Source: Zygnema cylindricum
Taxonomy: Eukaryota; Streptophyta; Zygnematophyceae; Zygnematales; Zygnemataceae
Assembly (NCBI GenBank): GCA_037447655.1
Contig: JBBHKE010001421.1
Location: 52,746 to 116,745, forward strand
DNA: 64,000 nucleotides
Direction of reading: 5' to 3'
In this document: positions 43,950 through 56,295 of the stretch, one piece after another
Numbering within the stretch: the stretch's first letter is position 1
Layout: the number at the start of each line of letters is the position of its first letter
The notes under the pieces: generated by a model
The model's database searches: none
Seen by the model: the letters and a program-made list of their open reading frames with translations, nothing else
What the model was told of the DNA's origin: nothing
Program-made: the position numbers and the translations under genes

Positions 43950-45353
43950 TGTCATGCCGCATGGTATCGGACGCATGCGCGCACAATATTTTGCATGCGT
44001 ACACGATATCGCGCACGCACGCACAATATTGTGCTCGCACGCGCGATATTCTGCATGCGTGCACGATACGGTGCACGCACACGCGATATTGTGTCCACGC
44101 GCACGATATCGTGCACGTGTTCGCGATATTCGGCGTGCGCGTGATTTCATTCACACGCGCACGATATCATTCTCGCACGCACGATATTTTAGCGTGCGTG
44201 TATGATTTTCGGTCGCACGTGCGACCGCGATTTATTTATGTTTGATGTGTACGCTATTCGCGTACACGTCTAATAGAACACATACTAATTTCGTGCGTGG
44301 TACCATGTCGTTTCGTGCGCAGGTACACATTTTTCAAGTATTTCGTGCGATACCATATATTTCGTGCGATATGTTTCGTTTCGTGCATACGCACGCGATT
44401 TGGGGAGTATCGACGTGAAGTATCGTTTGGAGGCGTATCGCGATTTCCGGGCGACGCGTCGATTCATATGTTTATTTAAGTCGCGAACCCATGTAGGTTC
44501 GCGCATACATGTAGTTAGGGAGGGTTTTTACCCTCGGACAGTAGATTATGCGGAACGTGCGGCAGACAATGTTGGCCGCCTATTGGCCAACATTTTAAGT
44601 AGTTCTTTCATGTGAACTAGTCTAGACTTAGGTTAGGGTTTGCGTAGGCGTAGCGTAGCTAATACTTAGTCTATTTTCAGACTTAGAATTTCTAGCTTTT
44701 GGACAAGAACTTTCTCTTGGCGGCGGAGCTTTCTCTTGCTCTCTCTCTCACCGATTGCTCAAGTTTCCTCCTTTCTTTTGCTAGCTAGCTGTAGAGGCTA
44801 GATAGTTTACGTACATTCTCCTTTATAATTCTGCCCACGCTTTTAATCCACGCGGCTCAAAGCCAAGTCCGGAAAGTTTCCCTCCAACTTGTGTCATTTT
44901 TGGGAAGTGGTGGATTGGAGTTCGTGTGGAGAAGCATCCGGATCCGGCTGCCCTTCCAACGGACAGCTAGACGGTTTGGGTGTTTGTTTTGTGTTGTTTG
45001 TATTTTCGGTTGGGAATGGAAGGGTGAATTTTGGCTGAATTTTGAGTTTTCCTTGTTTTTGGTTGGAATTATTTATTTTGCTTCGTTGCTTTCGTACGAG
45101 ATAACTCTTGTAAAGAATACGTTGAAGACCCAAGAGCCTAGTGGCTACCTTGTGGCTTAGTTAATTATAGGATTCACTTATTGCTAAGGGAGTATTCTTC
45201 CCTTTTTATTCTTTCGCCATCTTCACCTTTATTCTTTTGCATGTTGTATATACATTTTGACCATCTCATTCATTTTCGTTTGTATATATGTTTGGAGCAT
45301 GACTTTGCTGGTTGGGATGCATGTTCGCTCTTTCTAGTCTCTCATGCACGACA
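43950..45353 (+). repeat. gypsy-2 right LTR (1404 bp, complete)
   Basis: Starts TGTCATGCCGC and ends ATGCACGACA. Contains the CpG palindrome array (43954-44239), a TTAGGGTTT box and the 191-base terminal segment. Confidence 0.9.
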
Positions 45354-47743
45354 TTGTCCCTAACTTTAAAAAAAATTGTTTTCTACATCTTTGGTAGAGA
45401 GTAAAGGCTTTGAGATCAATTTGAAAAATGGTCGGCAGGTTGTTAGCAAGAATGGCAAACTTGCAGTTACCGTGACTAGAGATAATAACAAGATGTACCC
45501 TATGGATATAGCTAATACCAAGGAGAATGATGTTCTGTACTCCGGTGTTGTGCACTCGAAAGAGTTGTGGCATAAAAGATTATTCCATGTAAATTATGAT
45601 AGTTTAAGAAAAATGGTCCTTGCTGGCAAAATAGATAGTGTCTCTGTAACAGATCAGCTGATTAAAACATGTGATGGTTGTGCCTTAGGAAAAATGCAAA
45701 GACTGCCATTCCCTACGGAGTCGGAACATCGGTCGACTAGACTTTTACAACAAATTCATTCCGATGTTTTTGGTCCTGCAAAGGTACCATCTGTCGAGGG
45801 GATGAAATATATGGTCACCTTCACGGATGTTTTTTCTATGTTTACAAAGGTTTAGTTTATGAAAAAAAAGGGCGAAGTGTTTGGTCACCTCAAACACTAT
45901 AAAACCTGGGTGGAGAAACTGCATATCTTGCCAATTTTGGCACTCAGATCAGACAACGGTGGGGAATATACATCAAAAGAATTTGAGATCTTTTTACTCC
46001 AGGAGGGTAGAAGTCATATGTTGACTGTTTAATATTCACCATAACAAAATGGAGTTCCAGAGAAATTAAATACAACACTCACGGAGAGCTCTAAGTCGAT
46101 GCTTGCTGATAAAAATGTGGATCCGAAATTCTGAATTAAGGCTTTAAATTGGGTCTAGATCAACAGAGACTACGCCTTATGAAGTCTGAACTCGCAAGAA
46201 ACGTGATTTTAGTCATTCTAAATTTTTTGGTAGTAAATGCTTCATTTTAGATACATCACAGGATAGATGGAAAATGGAACCTAAAGGATTACCTGGTATT
46301 CTGCTAAGATGTGATGACCACTCAAAAGGTTATAGGGTCTTTGTCTATTAAAAACAAAAAAATATTGTGGCTCGAAATATTATTGTGAAGGATGAGCTTG
46401 ATTCGATAGATTTATTCACTTTCACAGATATACAAAAACAAGAAAAGGTGCAAGAGTATATCATTTTGGACTACAATTAACCTATTGTCACACAAGTACA
46501 AAGTACTCGAGTTTTTGAGCAGTCTTTTGAGATTCATCCAGCTTCTGAAATAGTTCAATTCCAGCCATGATAAAAGTGGTCAATACCTGTGGATCAACCC
46601 CAGCGACAGAAACGAAATACAAGAGATCTGACGATCTTAACCTCAAAATTTCCGGAGGGAAAGAGATCTAGTAGCTGCTTGCAAACAAGTTCTCACTTTG
46701 CCTACTCGACAGTCTTAAATGAGCCTCTCACCATCTGGAAAGCCTTCTCATCACCGCAGCAAAATCACTAGATCGCGGCAGCAAACGATAAAATGAAGTC
46801 AATCATGGAGGCTCAAATATAGGGCTTGAGGATCTTCCTCCGGACCGAAAAGCGATCGGCAACAAATGGGTATTCAAGGTGAAGTTAAATCCTAATAACA
46901 CCATTGAAAGATATAATGCTAGGCTTGTGGCAAGGGGCATAATCAAAAGGAAGGAATTGATTTTGAAGAAACATTTTCTCCGGTTGTAAGATTTCCTGTC
47001 CCTAGCTACTATAGAAGATATGGAAACACATCAGATGGATGAAAAAACGGCCTTCTTGCATGGAGAGCTAGAAGAGACCATTTACATGCAGCAGCCTGAA
47101 ATGTATGGAGAGCTAAGAAAAGAGCACTTAGTATGCAAATTGTTAAAATCTTTGTACACTCTAAAATAGGCCGTTAGGCAATGGAATCTGAAGCTTGAAA
47201 AATTGTTAACTAGCATAGATCACTTTGTTTACGTTCTAAAAGGTGAGGATGGGATAGTGTATATAGCGGTGTATGTAGATGATTTACTATTAATTAGCAA
47301 ATCAATGTCTAAAATTAACTAAATCAACGCTGCCTTAAATTCACGGTTCGAGATGAAAGACCTCAGTGAGGCAAAATATATTTTTGTGTATTCAGGTAGA
47401 AAGGGATAGAAATAAAAGATTAATAAAATTGACTAAAAAAAAAGCTATTGGAAACATGTTAGATGAGTATGGAATGCGGGGGGCAAAGGGTGTGTAACTC
47501 TAATGGAATTTCGGCAGAAGTTAGAGGGAGAGGAGGCAAAACCGGGTGTTATTATAAGTGAGTACTTAGAGTCAGGGGAAGATGACCCTATGACACTAAT
47601 ACCTTACAGACAAATAGTGGGAAGTTTAATATATTTCATGAACTATATCCGTTTGATATTGTTGCAGGGGTTGGGGTACAAAGCAGAAGTATAAAAATCC
47701 AAAAAAAATTGACCGTGATGCAGCAAAAGGAGTCTTAAAATAT
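45354..47743 (+). pseudogene. copia-1 integrase and RT remnants
   Basis: Resumes the copia-1 polyprotein. GAG-pre-integrase region ELWHKRLFHVNYDSL with CDGCALGK. The integrase start reads QQIHSDVFGP, then TAG at about 45855. Downstream, scattered matches to the integrase core, RT (GNKWVFKVKLNPN near 46860; VYVDDLLL near 47275) and the RT end (RQIVGSLIYFMN) lie in shifting frames with many stops. Confidence 0.8.
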
Positions 47744-48256
47744 TTGGCAAGAACCAAAGACCTCAAACTCACACTAGGCGGAGGAGAAGTGAAGTTGCAA
47801 ACATGGAGTGATGCAAGCTATGGCGACATGCCAAGACGGAAATCCACCACGGGATTTATTTTGCAAATTGGGAACGGGACTTGCTGTTGGAGCAGCAAAC
47901 TTCAAAAAATCACGGCACAATCGACAGTGGAGTCAGAATTCATGGCAGGAAGCTCTGCCCTCAAAGAACTGATATAGGTAAAATCCATGTTGCAAAAATT
48001 GGGATACATGCAAGTTGGTCCAAAGGTGATCAAATTTGATAACCAGGCTGCCATTGCCATTACTTCTAACCCGGGTCACCACTTCAAGTGTAAGCTCATG
48101 GATGTAAGATTACACTTTGTAAGAGAAAAAGTGTTTTCCTTGGTAATTAAATTATGTTATTTGCCAAGTGCAAAAATGATTGGTGATATGCTCACTACAG
48201 CTCTTCCTGCTCATAAGCTGAAGCACTGTAGAGATGCAGTGGAACTAGGTGACTAA
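47744..48256 (+). pseudogene. copia-1 RNase H
   Basis: WSDASYGDMPRRKSTTGF, CCWSSKLQKITAQSTVESEF and FDNQAAIAITSNPGHH are the copia RNase H signature. TAG at about 47977 breaks the frame. A short polypurine tract AGGGGAG at 48431-48437 precedes the 3' LTR. Confidence 0.85.
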
Positions 48257-48437
48257 CTAGGTTGCTGCATTGTTATACTGCCATACTGTGCTAGTCTATA
48301 TCGAGATACAGTGGGAATAGTTAACTAGCTGATTTGGTGCGCTGTTATGTTGCCATGCTGCGCTAGTTCAACATCGGAACTACATTGCTCTGACATTGCA
48401 GCCGCGCTGATACATTGAGTTTAAAGCTTTAGGGGAG

Positions 48438-49129
48438 TGTTGATTTTGGAAAGCTTTAAGTCTTAATAAATTGGTGTGACAACAAAAAGATAGTAATCTG
48501 TAGCGTATGGTTTACACCGATACACTTCGTCGTTTGAGTATAGTACAGGTGTTTTGGAATGGCACCAACACCCACACACGCGTGTCACACATTGAAACGG
48601 GAAAAAACAGCTGCAACATAGACATGACAATGTAGCTATGACGCAGACAGGACAACGCAGTTGCGCTTATTTTGGATATGATCCGTACAGACAATGCAAC
48701 TGCAGTTATCTTGGATGTGATGCGGTACGGGACAACACAACCGCGGATGATATGAATGTCATTTGTTACGGGGCAGCGTAGCTTCGATTGATATGAATCA
48801 AGTCAAGTGACGAGATTAATAAGAGGATCACAAATGACTTGCTGACAAGTATTTGTACAATCACTTAGTATAGATTTTGAGTAATACTGATTGTACGGTG
48901 GTACATTAGGTTGGCGAGAGTATGAATACTTCGTCCTTAGTGGCAGATTAGTTTTTAGACGTATCTCTTCTGTACATTTGTGTCGGCGGTACAATAGTGA
49001 GTGGGTACTAACTTCGAGTATAAGACCTAGGAAATAGAGCATTTTATGTATCCAAACTTCGAAGTAGTAAAACTGCAGACAGTTTTTGGGAAACTTCTAA
49101 GTATTCTATCGTGGGTGTTGACAGGGTCA
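48438..49129 (+). repeat. copia-1 3' LTR
   Basis: Diverged copy of 32027-32720, preceded by a polypurine tract. The 3' limit is provisional because similarity to the 5' copy continues to about 49345. Confidence 0.7.
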
Positions 49130-49350
49130 ATTGTGGTGAATCTTTGGGAGTTGTTAGTGTTTATGTTGCTTTATATTGTGATAGATTTTGTGAAGTTTTG
49201 ATGTTTGTATAATATTTGTGGAACACTTGAAAACAATTGTTTGGTAGGATTCTTGATAGCTTCTAATAGTGTATCATGCCTACTTCTACTGCTATTGTTG
49301 TTTCTCCACCTGCACTAGTGGTTGTAGAAAAAAATATAGTAGCAATTATG
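49130..49350 (+). pseudogene. second copia-1 5' leader and gag start
   Basis: Aligns with 32721-32945, including the gag ATG (49277) and VVSPPALVVVE-like codons, but lies downstream of the 3' LTR. It ends abruptly where copia-2 begins. Confidence 0.7.
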
Positions 49351-51306
49351 TGTCCCCCATTAGACTACAAAATTCAAGAAGCCTCTAGGTAGTTTTTGAC
49401 TAACTCCCTTTCAACAACGATGAGTACTACTCAAGCAAGCAAAAAGACAATCTGACTTTACCCTTGTGCAGTCTGGACTCCTTTGAGTCCGCAACAAAAA
49501 GAATCACAAAAAACGCCCAACCAGGCGATATTTATAAAGTAGCAAAGATCCCAATATATATACAAGCTTGCTAGGATAGAGGCGGCTACCTCCTCAATCC
49601 TCTAAGTCCTATACCCCTCTCACAACCCCTATCTACCGATAAGGCAAACCAATTAGAAGAGTGTACAGTAGAGAAAGGTACAATGGCAGATGTCCTTTGT
49701 GTACGGCATGTGTACGATAACGCTATGGAGTGGACGTCGGTCTCCTTTGGACTTGTTCTTATACTCCCGGGATTCCCGCTTCTCAATGCTATCCTGCCAC
49801 GTGGCGCCATATCGTGTTACTTCCAAAAACAGCCAAAGCGGCCATTCCGTGATCTCGGCAATGATATGTGCTGTCGGATCCCAAACCGACCTTAAATATT
49901 AGCTATTGAAAAACAAATGTCCAATACATTTGTTTCGTGCGGATTCACGTTCGCACAGTAATGTAACCTGTTTCCATGTTTCTTATCCGTAATTCTGTTA
50001 ATCAGATTAATGAACCTATACCTCGTTAAATATTAATCAAACCCTATGTACTTTAACGAACTCCTACGACCGACCGGCTAAAGCTGACAGCTACCCCTCG
50101 CTCTGCCGGTCGGAGGTTCGAGTCTTGTTGGAATCACCTTTTGTCAAATACTGACTAATGTCACTCGTTAGTCTTGGCTATGGAGCTGAGGCAGCCATTG
50201 TTGAAAAAAAAGGTATTTTCTTGGTTATTTATTGATTTAATTAGAAGCAAGAAAAAGAAGAGACAGCCTGCTTCTAGCTTCTCTCTCTAGTCTCGATACT
50301 TGTCATAGTCACTGAAGGCAAGAGAGGAGGCTAGAACCATGGCTACCCATAAGCAAATCCTTGGTAAAAACTAATTGACGGACCCAGGATTTGATCCTGG
50401 TACCTACCGTCCATCAAAGTAGCCGTTAGTCTTACCTTGTAGTCTAAGAAGAGTGTTAAAGTATATAGGGTACGATAGCTACTTAAACATGACGAAATAG
50501 AGAAGTTCGGTTTACGGACAAACGGACCACAATCACACAGACACAGTTAAAAAGAGTTACACCGGAAAGTATTGATTATATATTAGCGGCTATAAATTAA
50601 GGCCGACATCAATCTAACGTCGGAGAAAGAAGCTGGCATCGCGGAATGGTCGATTTGGCAGTTTGCGGTCATAGCCACAACGAGTGACACGTGGCAGCAT
50701 GACATTGGATGACGGCATCTCCGGGACATACTATGGCGAACCCGGACATGGCAGGCGTCGTCCTTCTGGCCATGTCGTACAATGGCCGTACAGAAAGTAC
50801 TCCGGACCAAGTACCTTTTTGTACTGTACACTCAATTGATTGGCTCTGTATATCAGTAGAATAGAGTTTAGAAAGGGGTTTAGGACTTATAAAATTATAG
50901 GTAGCCGCCTCTTTCCCAGAGAGCTCCTATATAAAAGGTCATCTTTGACCATTGATCATTTACTGCTCAGGGGAGCAAATTCAAGGATTCTTTTTGTGGC
51001 AGACTCAGGGGAGTCAGTTTTTCCAAGTGGTGCACTTTGGTTAGTCTGTATACTGTCTAGCTATCACATATACTCGTACAAAGACCAAGGGGTTGAGATC
51101 ATCCTAGAGGCTTCTGGTAAGCTGCCTGCTATGAGTACCAATGGAGGTCTCAGAGTTGCAGCCATGGCCCTATCTCCTTCTCTCTCTTTTACTCACTATA
51201 ATAAGTATGGGGGCTAGAGAGAGGAGGTGGAGGCAGGCTGCGTATGCTCTTCTTTTTTAGTTTATTAGAATATAGAAAATACCTTTTAAATCTATTAATT
51301 TCAACA
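49351..51306 (-). repeat. copia-2 3' LTR, split by a solo LTR
   Basis: Outer part 49351-50198 and inner part 51166-51306 together (989 bp) correspond to the right LTR 59025-60014 (990 bp). The break is the solo LTR at 50199-51160. Confidence 0.85.
50199..51160 (+). mobile_element. solo LTR of a copia-3-like family
   Basis: 962 bp, starts TGTTGAAA and ends GTTGCA, with target duplication GCCAT on both sides (50194-50198 and 51161-51165). Shares blocks with the copia-3 LTR, for example AGCTAGAACCATGGCTACC-like and GAGAGCTCCT. No internal region remains, as expected after LTR-LTR recombination. Confidence 0.85.
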
Positions 51307-51483
51307 CTCCCATTTTTTTCTAGTCTAATTTTAGCTTCGCTTTTAATCCACACTTTTCTGTACAATATTTTAATCACGGAGAGGGCACAGGTTTGGTTAT
51401 CATGTCTACCACCATTTCCCCATCAACCCTATACACAAGATTCACAATTTTGTTTTCAACCTTTTCTCTCACAAAACCAAATC

Positions 51484-51681
51484 TTATGTCCATATGCTAG
51501 CTTTAAAGTGATATTTTGGATTGGTTGCGATTGCAATGGCAGCTTGATTATCACAAAACACTTCATGCACTCCTTCCTTTATAAACCTTAGTTTTTGTAA
51601 GAAGGACTTGACCCACATCAACTCTTTCACAGCAGAAAAATAGGCCATATACTCAGCACCTATAGTGGAATGAGCAATCAC
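51484..51681 (-). pseudogene. copia-2 RNase H fragment
   Basis: HSTIGAEYMAYFSAVKELMW and FCDNQAAIAIATNPKYHF are the copia RNase H end. Truncated by a stop before the usual C-terminus. Confidence 0.8.
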
Positions 51682-51732
51682 TTTTTGTTGCTTGCTACTT
51701 TAAGAGCAAGCACCTTCTCCCACATAGAACAC

Positions 51733-52839
51733 TTACCCAGAAGTGCATCTTCTCATAGGTGCATCCCTATAACTAGCATCACTCCAAGTAGTGATGTCAG
51801 TGTGATTCCCTCCCAAATGCAACCATAAATCCCTAATTCCCACCAGATATTGCATGACTCTCTTAGCTGCGTCCATATCTCTCTTCGAAGGATCATTTAG
51901 ACTCCTACAGAGGACTCCAACTGTTGCCGCGAAGTTCGGTCTAGTACAGTTCATAAAGTAGATTAAGCTTCCTACAACCTGCCTGTAAGGAATTGACTTC
52001 ATAAATTGTCTCTCTTCTAGACTCATCTGATCATCTAAGATCATCACTCCTCTTTCTACACTCCTATCACTTACTTTCTTCAAGTCCATGGGAGTGGTAC
52101 TAGTGTTTGCCTTTTCCATCTGGAATTTCTCAAACATATTCCCTATAGATTCTTTCTTCGTAAGTTTGGTGATCCTTTTTCCTCTATCTCTTTCCATTTG
52201 AATTCCCAAAATGTATCTTGCCTCCCTTAAATCCTTCATGTCACATCTGCTTCTAAGATCTTTTTTTAACTTATTGATCTTTTCCATATAATTAGTTAAC
52301 ACTACCAAGTCATCCACTTAAATTGCAATAAAAATAACTCCATTCTTATCTTGAAACATATAGATAGAATGGTCAAAGCTTATTCGGATATAGCCCTGAC
52401 CGGTGAGAAACTCATCTAGTTTGCTATTCCATTGTTTGGGAGCCTGTTTTAGTCTATATAGGGATTTTATGAGTGTGCATACTTTGCTATCCTCTCCTTC
52501 CTCTACAAACATTTGTGGTTGCCGCATGAAGATTTTTTCCTCTAGCTTCTCGTTGAGGAAGGCGGTCTTAATATCCATCTGGTGTATTTCCATGTCTTTG
52601 GCTGCAGCTAGACTGAGGAGAATTCTTATTGATAGGAACCGAGCGACCAGAGCAAAAATCTCCTCAAAATCTATCCCCTCTTTTTGGGTGAACCTCTTTG
52701 CTACCAACCGAGCCTTATATCTCTCAATGGTATTATCTGGGTTCAGTTTAAGTTTAAACACCCATTTACATCCAATCGTTTTTATGTCCGGAGGACAGTC
52801 CACCAGCTCCGAAGTATTATCTTCCATGATGGAGGCCAT
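51733..52839 (-). pseudogene. copia-2 reverse transcriptase
   Basis: IGCKWVFKLKLNPDN, ARLVAKRFTQKEGIDFEEIF, QMDIKTAFLNEKLEEKIFM and SLYRLKQAPKQWN mark a copia RT. The catalytic dipeptide region falls at about 52310-52325, where a TAA replaces the Tyr/Val position and splits the frame. The C-terminal part (YILGIQMERD, YRQVVGSLIYFMNCTRPN) runs to SDASYRDAPMRRCTSG. Confidence 0.88.
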
Positions 52840-53066
52840 TTCATCATTTATGGCTCTAATCTATCTGTCTTTCTCCGAACTGTCGATTGCCTTCGAGTAT
52901 GACTGAGGCTCATCACGGTGAGACAGCTTAGTTACCTTCAAAGCAGCATGTTTTCCTGTATCCTTTTACTGCTTTTTCGTCCTCTCTCAAAGTCCGAAGC
53001 TAGAATGGAGGGCAGTCTCAGGTTCCTTCTCACTATGTCATCCGCTCTCATATCCATAAAAGCCGG

Positions 53067-53995
53067 TTACGGCTCCTCCTCCTTTGTCTCCTCGGAATGT
53101 ATAAGAATACGAGAAGATTCAGGTATATCTCCTCTTTCTTGGATCTCCCTCGAATCTGCAATCACGTTTTCCCTCATGTCCCTTCCGGGAAGATCCGAGT
53201 CCTTCTCACTCTCGGAATCATAACTGATTCTTATCTTCTTAGTATATTTAAAGGAATCAAATGACTTCCCATCATCCATGACAACTAGATGTTTTACCAG
53301 AATGATATCTTGTTTAGCTAAGTCATTAACTTTATATCCTTTAACATCTTCGTCATATCCTACAAAATATCCCGGTTTCCTTTTAGCATCTAGTTTCCTA
53401 TTTTTCCTATCTGTGTAAACACTGTAAACTTGACTACCGAATTCTTTCAGGTGAAAAATAAATGGTTTCCTTCCAACCCATCTCTCATAAGGTGTCATTC
53501 ATTTTACGGTCATAGTAAGGACTCTATTCTTAATGTAGTTAGCACAATTCATGGCTTCTGCCCAAAACCTTTTTCCTATCTTCTTGTCGGCCAACATACT
53601 CCGTACGCTATCTCCAAGAGTTCGGTTCAACCTCTCAGCTACCCCATTTTGTTCTGAATTTTTCGGTACAGTTTTTTGATGTTGAATTCCCTCATCCCTC
53701 AAATATTCCTCAAAATGGTGAGCGGTATATTCTCCCCCATTATCACTTTATATTTTTTTAATGGGTGTTCCGTGCAATTTTTCACTCCAGGGGTAATATT
53801 CTTTAAAATAAATTGGTGTTTGAGACTTAGTTTTTAGAAGTAGACTCTAGAGTATCAAGACCAATCATCAATGATTGTCAGCATAAACCTCTTCCCTCCA
53901 ACCAAAGATACTTTTGCCGGTCCTCAGATATCTGTGTGGACCAGATCTAGTAATTTCTCACATCTATATGTGACAGTTTTGGGAAAGAGGAGTCT
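53067..53995 (-). pseudogene. copia-2 integrase
   Basis: Integrase core and C-terminus: KNSEQNGVAERLNRTLGDSV, FWAEAMNCANYIKNR, TPYERWVGRKP. The N-terminal part up to copia-3 has stops (near 53752, 53875 and 53925). Confidence 0.82.
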
Positions 53996-54003
53996 GTGAG
54001 CCT

Positions 54004-54637
54004 TGTAGAAATTAATGATTCATTTAAAGTATTTTCTAGGACTAAATAGAAATATTGAAAGAAGCCGAGGCAGTCTACCTCTAACTTCTCTCTCCAACTC
54101 TCAAACTTGTCGCAGTCACTGAGAAATTGGAGAGGGGGCTAGAGCCATGGCTACCTAGGCTAACCAGAAGTTTACGGGATTATATATTAGTTAGGGGTTT
54201 TAATACTAAAAAGATATGGTGCCGGCTACAAGATTTGATCCTTGAACCTACCGGCCAGCAGCCAGCCGGTAGATCGTAGCCTTAACCGTTTAGTCTTCAT
54301 CGAATGTTACGTAATATAGGGTATGATATTTATTTAGATGTTACTGAGAAGGAAAATTCATTTAACTGTAACTGATAACGGGAGACATAGATCCATAATT
54401 GTAAAAGTACGGATAGCGGTACGAATAAGAAACCAATACCGCGCATTTGTTTCTTTATAGAAAAAAATATCGCACATTTAATCGGACGGCCGGAAATAAC
54501 GCCGAGATCGCGGAAGAGGATTTCGGCGGTTTATGGACATCGCCACATCGGATGACACGTGGCGGAATAACATTGGATCGCGGCATCTCCGAGGATTACG
54601 GGAACGAATCCGGACATACCACGTGTCGACATTTGGG
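54004..54637 (+). repeat. copia-3 left LTR, truncated
   Basis: Matches the first part of 56296-57350; starts TGTAGAAATTAATGATTC. The join to pol sequence is at a TTTGGG shared by both sides. Confidence 0.85.
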
Positions 54638-54720
54638 GCAAAAGACTACAAGAAAAACATGTTAATAACAAGGTAACTAAACTATCTCATCAAGATGAAT
54701 CTCAAACTTATGGAGAGGCG

Positions 54721-56282
54721 ATGACTTGTCCAGAAAGAAACCGGTGGAAGACAGCCATCAATGAGGAGATGGCCTCAATTATGGCAGTCGATACTTGGGA
54801 GCTAGTGGATTGTCCACCTAACCGAAAACCAATTGGTTGTAAGTGGGTTTTCAAATTAAAACTAAACCTAGATAACACAATCGAGCGCTACAAGGCCCGA
54901 TTAGTGGCAAAGGGATTTTCACAAAAAGAGGGAATTGACTACAAGGAAACCTTTGCCCCTGTGGTCAGATTTCCCTCCGTCCGCATACTTCTCAGCCTGG
55001 CAGCAGCGGAAGATATGGAAGTGCACCAGATGGACATCAAGACAACCTTTTTGCATGGAGAATTGGAAGAGGAGATCTTCATGCGACAACCCGAAGGGTT
55101 TGTGGAGGAAGAAGAGGAGAGTAAGGTATGCCGGCTGATTAAATCTCTTTATGGTTTGAAACAAGCGCCTCGACAGTGGAATAAGAAGCTTGATGAGTTT
55201 TTTACCGGTCTGGGATATATCCGGATCAGCTCAGATCACTCAATCTATGTTTTCAAAGATGAGGAAGGTTTTATATTTATTGCAATTTATGTTGATGATT
55301 TGCTTGTCTTAAGTAAATCAATGGAAAAAAATAATAAACTGTAAACCGATCTTAAAGGGAGATTTGAAATGAAGGATATGGGGGAAGCAAAATATATTTT
55401 GGGAATTCAAGTAGAGAGAGACTGAAAAAGAAAAATTATAAGATTTACTCAAATGGAAGCAATAGGGAACATGCTTGAAAAATTTCAAATGGATAAAGCT
55501 AATAGTTGTACAACTCCAATGGAGTTGAAGAAAGGAAGTGAGGGGAGTGAGGAAGAAGGAGTCATAGTCTTAGACGAGGATTTATCTCCTGAAGAACAAA
55601 ATTTCATGCAGACTATTCCTTACAGGCAAGTAGTGGGAAGTCTAATCAATTTTATGAATTGCACCCGACCGGATTTAGCTGCAGCTGTAGGAGTACTGAG
55701 TAGAAGTCTAAATGCTCCCACTAAGAGGGATTGGGAGGCAGCTAAGAGAGTACTCAAATATTTGATAGGGACTAGGGATCTATGGTTGCATTTGGGTGGG
55801 GATAATACTGATATTACTACTTGGAGTGATGCTAGTTATGGTGATGCTCCGATGAGGAGATGCACTTCTGGATATTATTATATGTGGGTGATGGGGCTTC
55901 CTTGTGGAGTAGCAAACAGCAAAAAGTTATTGCTCAGTCCACCATGGAGGCTGAGTATATGGCCTCTTGCTCTGTTGTAAAAGAATTGATGTGGGTCAAG
56001 TCTTTGCTTGGTGAGCTTGGTCAACTTAAGAGTGGTGTGCAAATTTTTTTTTGTGATAATCAGGCAGCAATCGCTATTTCTCCCAATCTTAAACATCATT
56101 TTAAAGCCAAACACATGGACATCAGACTCAGCTTTGTTAGAGAGAAAGTACAAAACAAAATAATCAGTTTAGAGTACCGACCAGATAGCGAGATGGTAGC
56201 AGATATGATGACCAAATCTGTGCCTTCCCCTACGCTAATTTTCTGCAGGGAGAAGTGTGGTCTGAAATTAAAGATTGACTAG
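54721..56282 (+). pseudogene. copia-3 RT and RNase H
   Basis: RT motifs IGCKWVFKLKLNLDN, QMDIKTTFLHGELEEEIFM, SLYGLKQAPRQWNKKL and catalytic YVDDLLVLS. TAA at 55342 and TGA at 55423 interrupt the frame. After 55885 a frameshift moves to the RNase H frame (SSKQQKVIAQSTMEAEYMA, FCDNQAAIAIS), which ends at 56282. Polypurine tract AAAATAAGGGGAG at 56283-56295. Confidence 0.9.
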
Positions 56283-56295
56283 AAAATAAGGGGAG

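Larger units (their letters stand above)
34056..45353 (+). mobile_element. gypsy-2: Ty3/gypsy element encoding a DNA methyltransferase and a PHD finger
   Basis: 11.3-kb insertion in copia-1 with 4-bp flanks TTGT (34052-34055 and 45354-45357). Outer ends are TGTCATGC and GCACGACA, an 8-base imperfect inverted repeat typical of LTR ends. Inside, in order: gag, protease-like region, DNMT, RT, RNase H, integrase, PHD finger. RT-RH-INT order places it in Ty3/gypsy. LTR copies differ at only a few bases, so insertion was recent. LTR layout is anomalous: the left copy lacks the last 191 bases, which instead sit before the right LTR. Confidence 0.9.
32027..49350 (+). mobile_element. copia-1, decayed Ty1/copia element hosting gypsy-2
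   Basis: LTR-gag-PR-[gypsy-2]-INT-RT-RH-LTR order on the + strand, as in Ty1/copia. Many stops and frameshifts. After its 3' LTR the sequence continues with a second copy of 5' untranslated and gag-start sequence (49130-49350), cut by the end of copia-2. This suggests a tandem LTR-internal-LTR-internal arrangement, later truncated. Confidence 0.8.

Noticed and set aside
50060-50130. Possible functional tRNA gene
   Set aside because: A B-box-like GGTTCGAGTC is present, but no matching acceptor stem or anticodon arm could be folded by eye.
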